Origin: JAICWP01 sp035935775
GTDB lineage: Bacteria; Acidobacteriota; Terriglobia; Terriglobales; Acidobacteriaceae
DNA: 6,548 nucleotides
Direction of reading: 5' to 3'
NCBI GenBank assembly: GCA_035935775.1
Contig: DASYWT010000058.1
Coordinates: 1 to 6,548, forward strand
The notes under the pieces: generated by a model
Told to the model about the DNA's origin: nothing
What the model saw: only the letters and a program-made list of their open reading frames with translations
The model's database searches: none
Part shown: positions 5,792 through 6,548 of the stretch, one piece after another
Layout: each line of letters opens with the position of its first letter
Numbering within the stretch: position 1 is the stretch's first letter
Position numbers and translations under genes: made by a program

Positions 5792-5939
5792 CTTCACCAC
5801 AGAGACACAGATTAAATTGATGATTGACGATTTTCGATTGATGAATGGCTTCGGTGCGCGGCAGGAAACACGGATTTTTCACTCGTCATTCTTCAATCAA
5901 CAATCGTCAATTGCCGTGCTCTGTGCCTCTGTGGTGAAG
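5792..5939. repeat. 148-bp imperfect palindromic intergenic element with heptamer-repeat inner arms
   Basis: The outer arms, CTTCACCACAGAGACACAG at 5792-5810 and CTGTGCCTCTGTGGTGAAG at 5921-5939, are inverted copies agreeing at 18 of 19 positions. Inner arms also pair: ATTGACGATT at 5823-5832 against AATCGTCAAT at 5902-5911, with pairing extending toward the centre (about 23 of 27 positions by eye). The left inner arm is a degenerate 7-bp array (ATTGATG, ATTGACG, ATTTTCG, ATTGATG; 5816-5843). The right inner arm is the matching inverted array (5884-5911). A unique centre of roughly 35 bp separates them. There is no open reading frame or transposase, so it is a non-autonomous repeat, REP-like or MITE-like. 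It fills the gap between the TPR gene stop and thrC. Acidobacterial genomes commonly show CCACAGAGACACAG intergenic repeats; that statement is from memory. Confidence 0.85.
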
Positions 5940-5942
5940 CTT

Positions 5943-5951
5943 TGTTAGACT
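5943..5951 (+). promoter_or_regulatory. Possible extended -10 box directly before thrC
   Basis: TGT-TAGACT (hexamer 5946-5951) lies 8 bp before the thrC ATG and 4 bp beyond the palindromic element. There is no Shine-Dalgarno between it and the start codon, so if used it would give a leaderless transcript. The hexamer match to TATAAT is only moderate. Confidence 0.3.
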
Positions 5952-5959
5952 TTCGCGCG

Positions 5960-6548
5960 ATGGCCAAGATCACTTTCCTGGAATGCACCCGCTGTGGCGA
6001 ACACCTCGCCGCCGACCAACCGCAAACCATCTGTCCGCGCGATGGCGGCGTTTTATTTGCACGTTATGACTTTCCAACCATAAAGAAAAACTTCAAGCGC
6101 GAATCTCTGGCCAGCCGCGAGCCTACGATGTGGCGCTATCGTGAAGTGCTGCCGGATGCGGCGCCGGTATCGCTCGGAGAAGGCCTCACACCTCTCGTGC
6201 GCAGCCGCGAGTATTCCAACGTTTACATCAAGGATGAGGGTCTGAATCCTACCGGGTCGTTCAAAGCGCGCGGTCTTTCCGCTGCGGTGACGATGGCCCG
6301 CGCCTACGGCCTTAAGAAGCTGGCTATTCCTTCCGCGGGTAACGCGGCCAGCGCCCTGGCTGCTTATTCGGCCGCGGCCGGCATGGAAGCCCACATCTTC
6401 ATGCCCAAGGACGTGCCCCGAGCCAACCTCGTGGAATGCCGCAGCTATGGCGCGCACGTCACTCTGGTAGATGGACTTATCAGCGACTGCGCGCGGCTGG
6501 TTGCCGAACGAAAGCAGGCGGAGGGCTGGTTCGACGTGACCACATTGA
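5960..6548 (+). CDS. thrC: Threonine synthase, N-terminal 196 residues (3' end beyond window)
   Basis: Threonine synthase converts O-phospho-L-homoserine to L-threonine with pyridoxal phosphate, the last step of threonine synthesis, in the cytoplasm. The frame from ATG 5960 stays open to the right edge. An N-terminal zinc-ribbon-like segment has Cys9, Cys12 and Cys25 (LECTRCG; ICPRDGG), but Asp28 stands where a fourth Cys is common. Then come LGEGLTPLV (72-80) and YIKDEGLNPTGSFKARGL (89-106) with the PLP-binding Lys102. The phosphate-binding or cofactor loop is IPSAGNAASALAAYSAAAG (123-141), followed by HIFMPKDVPRANLVECRSYGA (145-165). This is the fold-type II group including threonine dehydratase and cysteine synthase; the ribbon plus LGEGLTPL and DEGLNPTGSFKARG favour threonine synthase of the shorter class (about 400-430 residues), so about half is present. 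The ATG sits 21 bp after the palindromic element and lacks a Shine-Dalgarno. Confidence 0.92.
   Translation, partial: MAKITFLECTRCGEHLAADQPQTICPRDGGVLFARYDFPTIKKNFKRESLASREPTMWRYREVLPDAAPVSLGEGLTPLVRSREYSNVYIKDEGLNPTGSFKARGLSAAVTMARAYGLKKLAIPSAGNAASALAAYSAAAGMEAHIFMPKDVPRANLVECRSYGAHVTLVDGLISDCARLVAERKQAEGWFDVTTL

Noticed and set aside
5540..5815. Plus-strand overlapping frame (91 codons) at the end of the TPR gene
   Set aside because: It is an out-of-frame shadow of the TPR gene with an Arg/Ser/Pro-rich translation, no start signal and no domain.
5792..5939. Insertion sequence
   Set aside because: It has inverted ends but only 148 bp and no transposase frame; a non-autonomous repeat is the most that can be said.

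Overview
The window looks like chromosomal DNA from an Acidobacteriota (Terriglobia-type) bacterium or a close relative. This is inferred from four things: moderately high GC coding sequence, intergenic heptanucleotide tandem repeats, a palindromic intergenic element with CCACAGAGACACAG-type ends, and the gene complement. No rRNA or species marker is present, so the assignment is provisional. I see eight protein genes (two cut by the window edges). I see no tRNA, rRNA, CRISPR array, transposase or phage gene.

Six genes run leftward. In transcription order they are: a methanethiol S-methyltransferase-like membrane enzyme (mddA, 4929-4162), a Cof-type HAD hydrolase (4107-3253), an SLT-type lytic transglycosylase (3234-2485), a flippase-like membrane protein with an unusual soluble insert (2401-1016), the ribonucleotide-reductase repressor nrdR (958-458), and the N-terminal third of an NAD-type isocitrate dehydrogenase (317 to the left edge). 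Spacings are 54, 18, 83, 57 and 140 bp, so parts are probably co-transcribed. A perfect TTGACA box fronts mddA and an extended -10 fronts the HAD gene. The 140-bp gap before the dehydrogenase holds two adjacent arrays of 7-bp repeats.

Two genes run rightward from the divergent gap at 4930-5049: a two-helix membrane-anchored TPR protein (5050-5784) and threonine synthase (thrC, 5960 to the right edge). Between them lies a 148-bp imperfect palindrome (5792-5939). Its 19-bp ends match at 18 positions, and its inner arms are degenerate 7-bp repeats.

Most genes are housekeeping (TCA cycle, threonine synthesis, dNTP control, wall turnover). The less ordinary content is the mddA-like gene (dimethyl sulfide formation from methanethiol), the insert in the flippase-like protein, the anchored TPR protein, and above all the repeat architecture: three different sequences, all built on a 7-bp period. 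Two genes (HAD and thrC) have a TGN-TAnnnT box 7-8 bp before the start codon and no Shine-Dalgarno sequence, which suggests leaderless transcripts.
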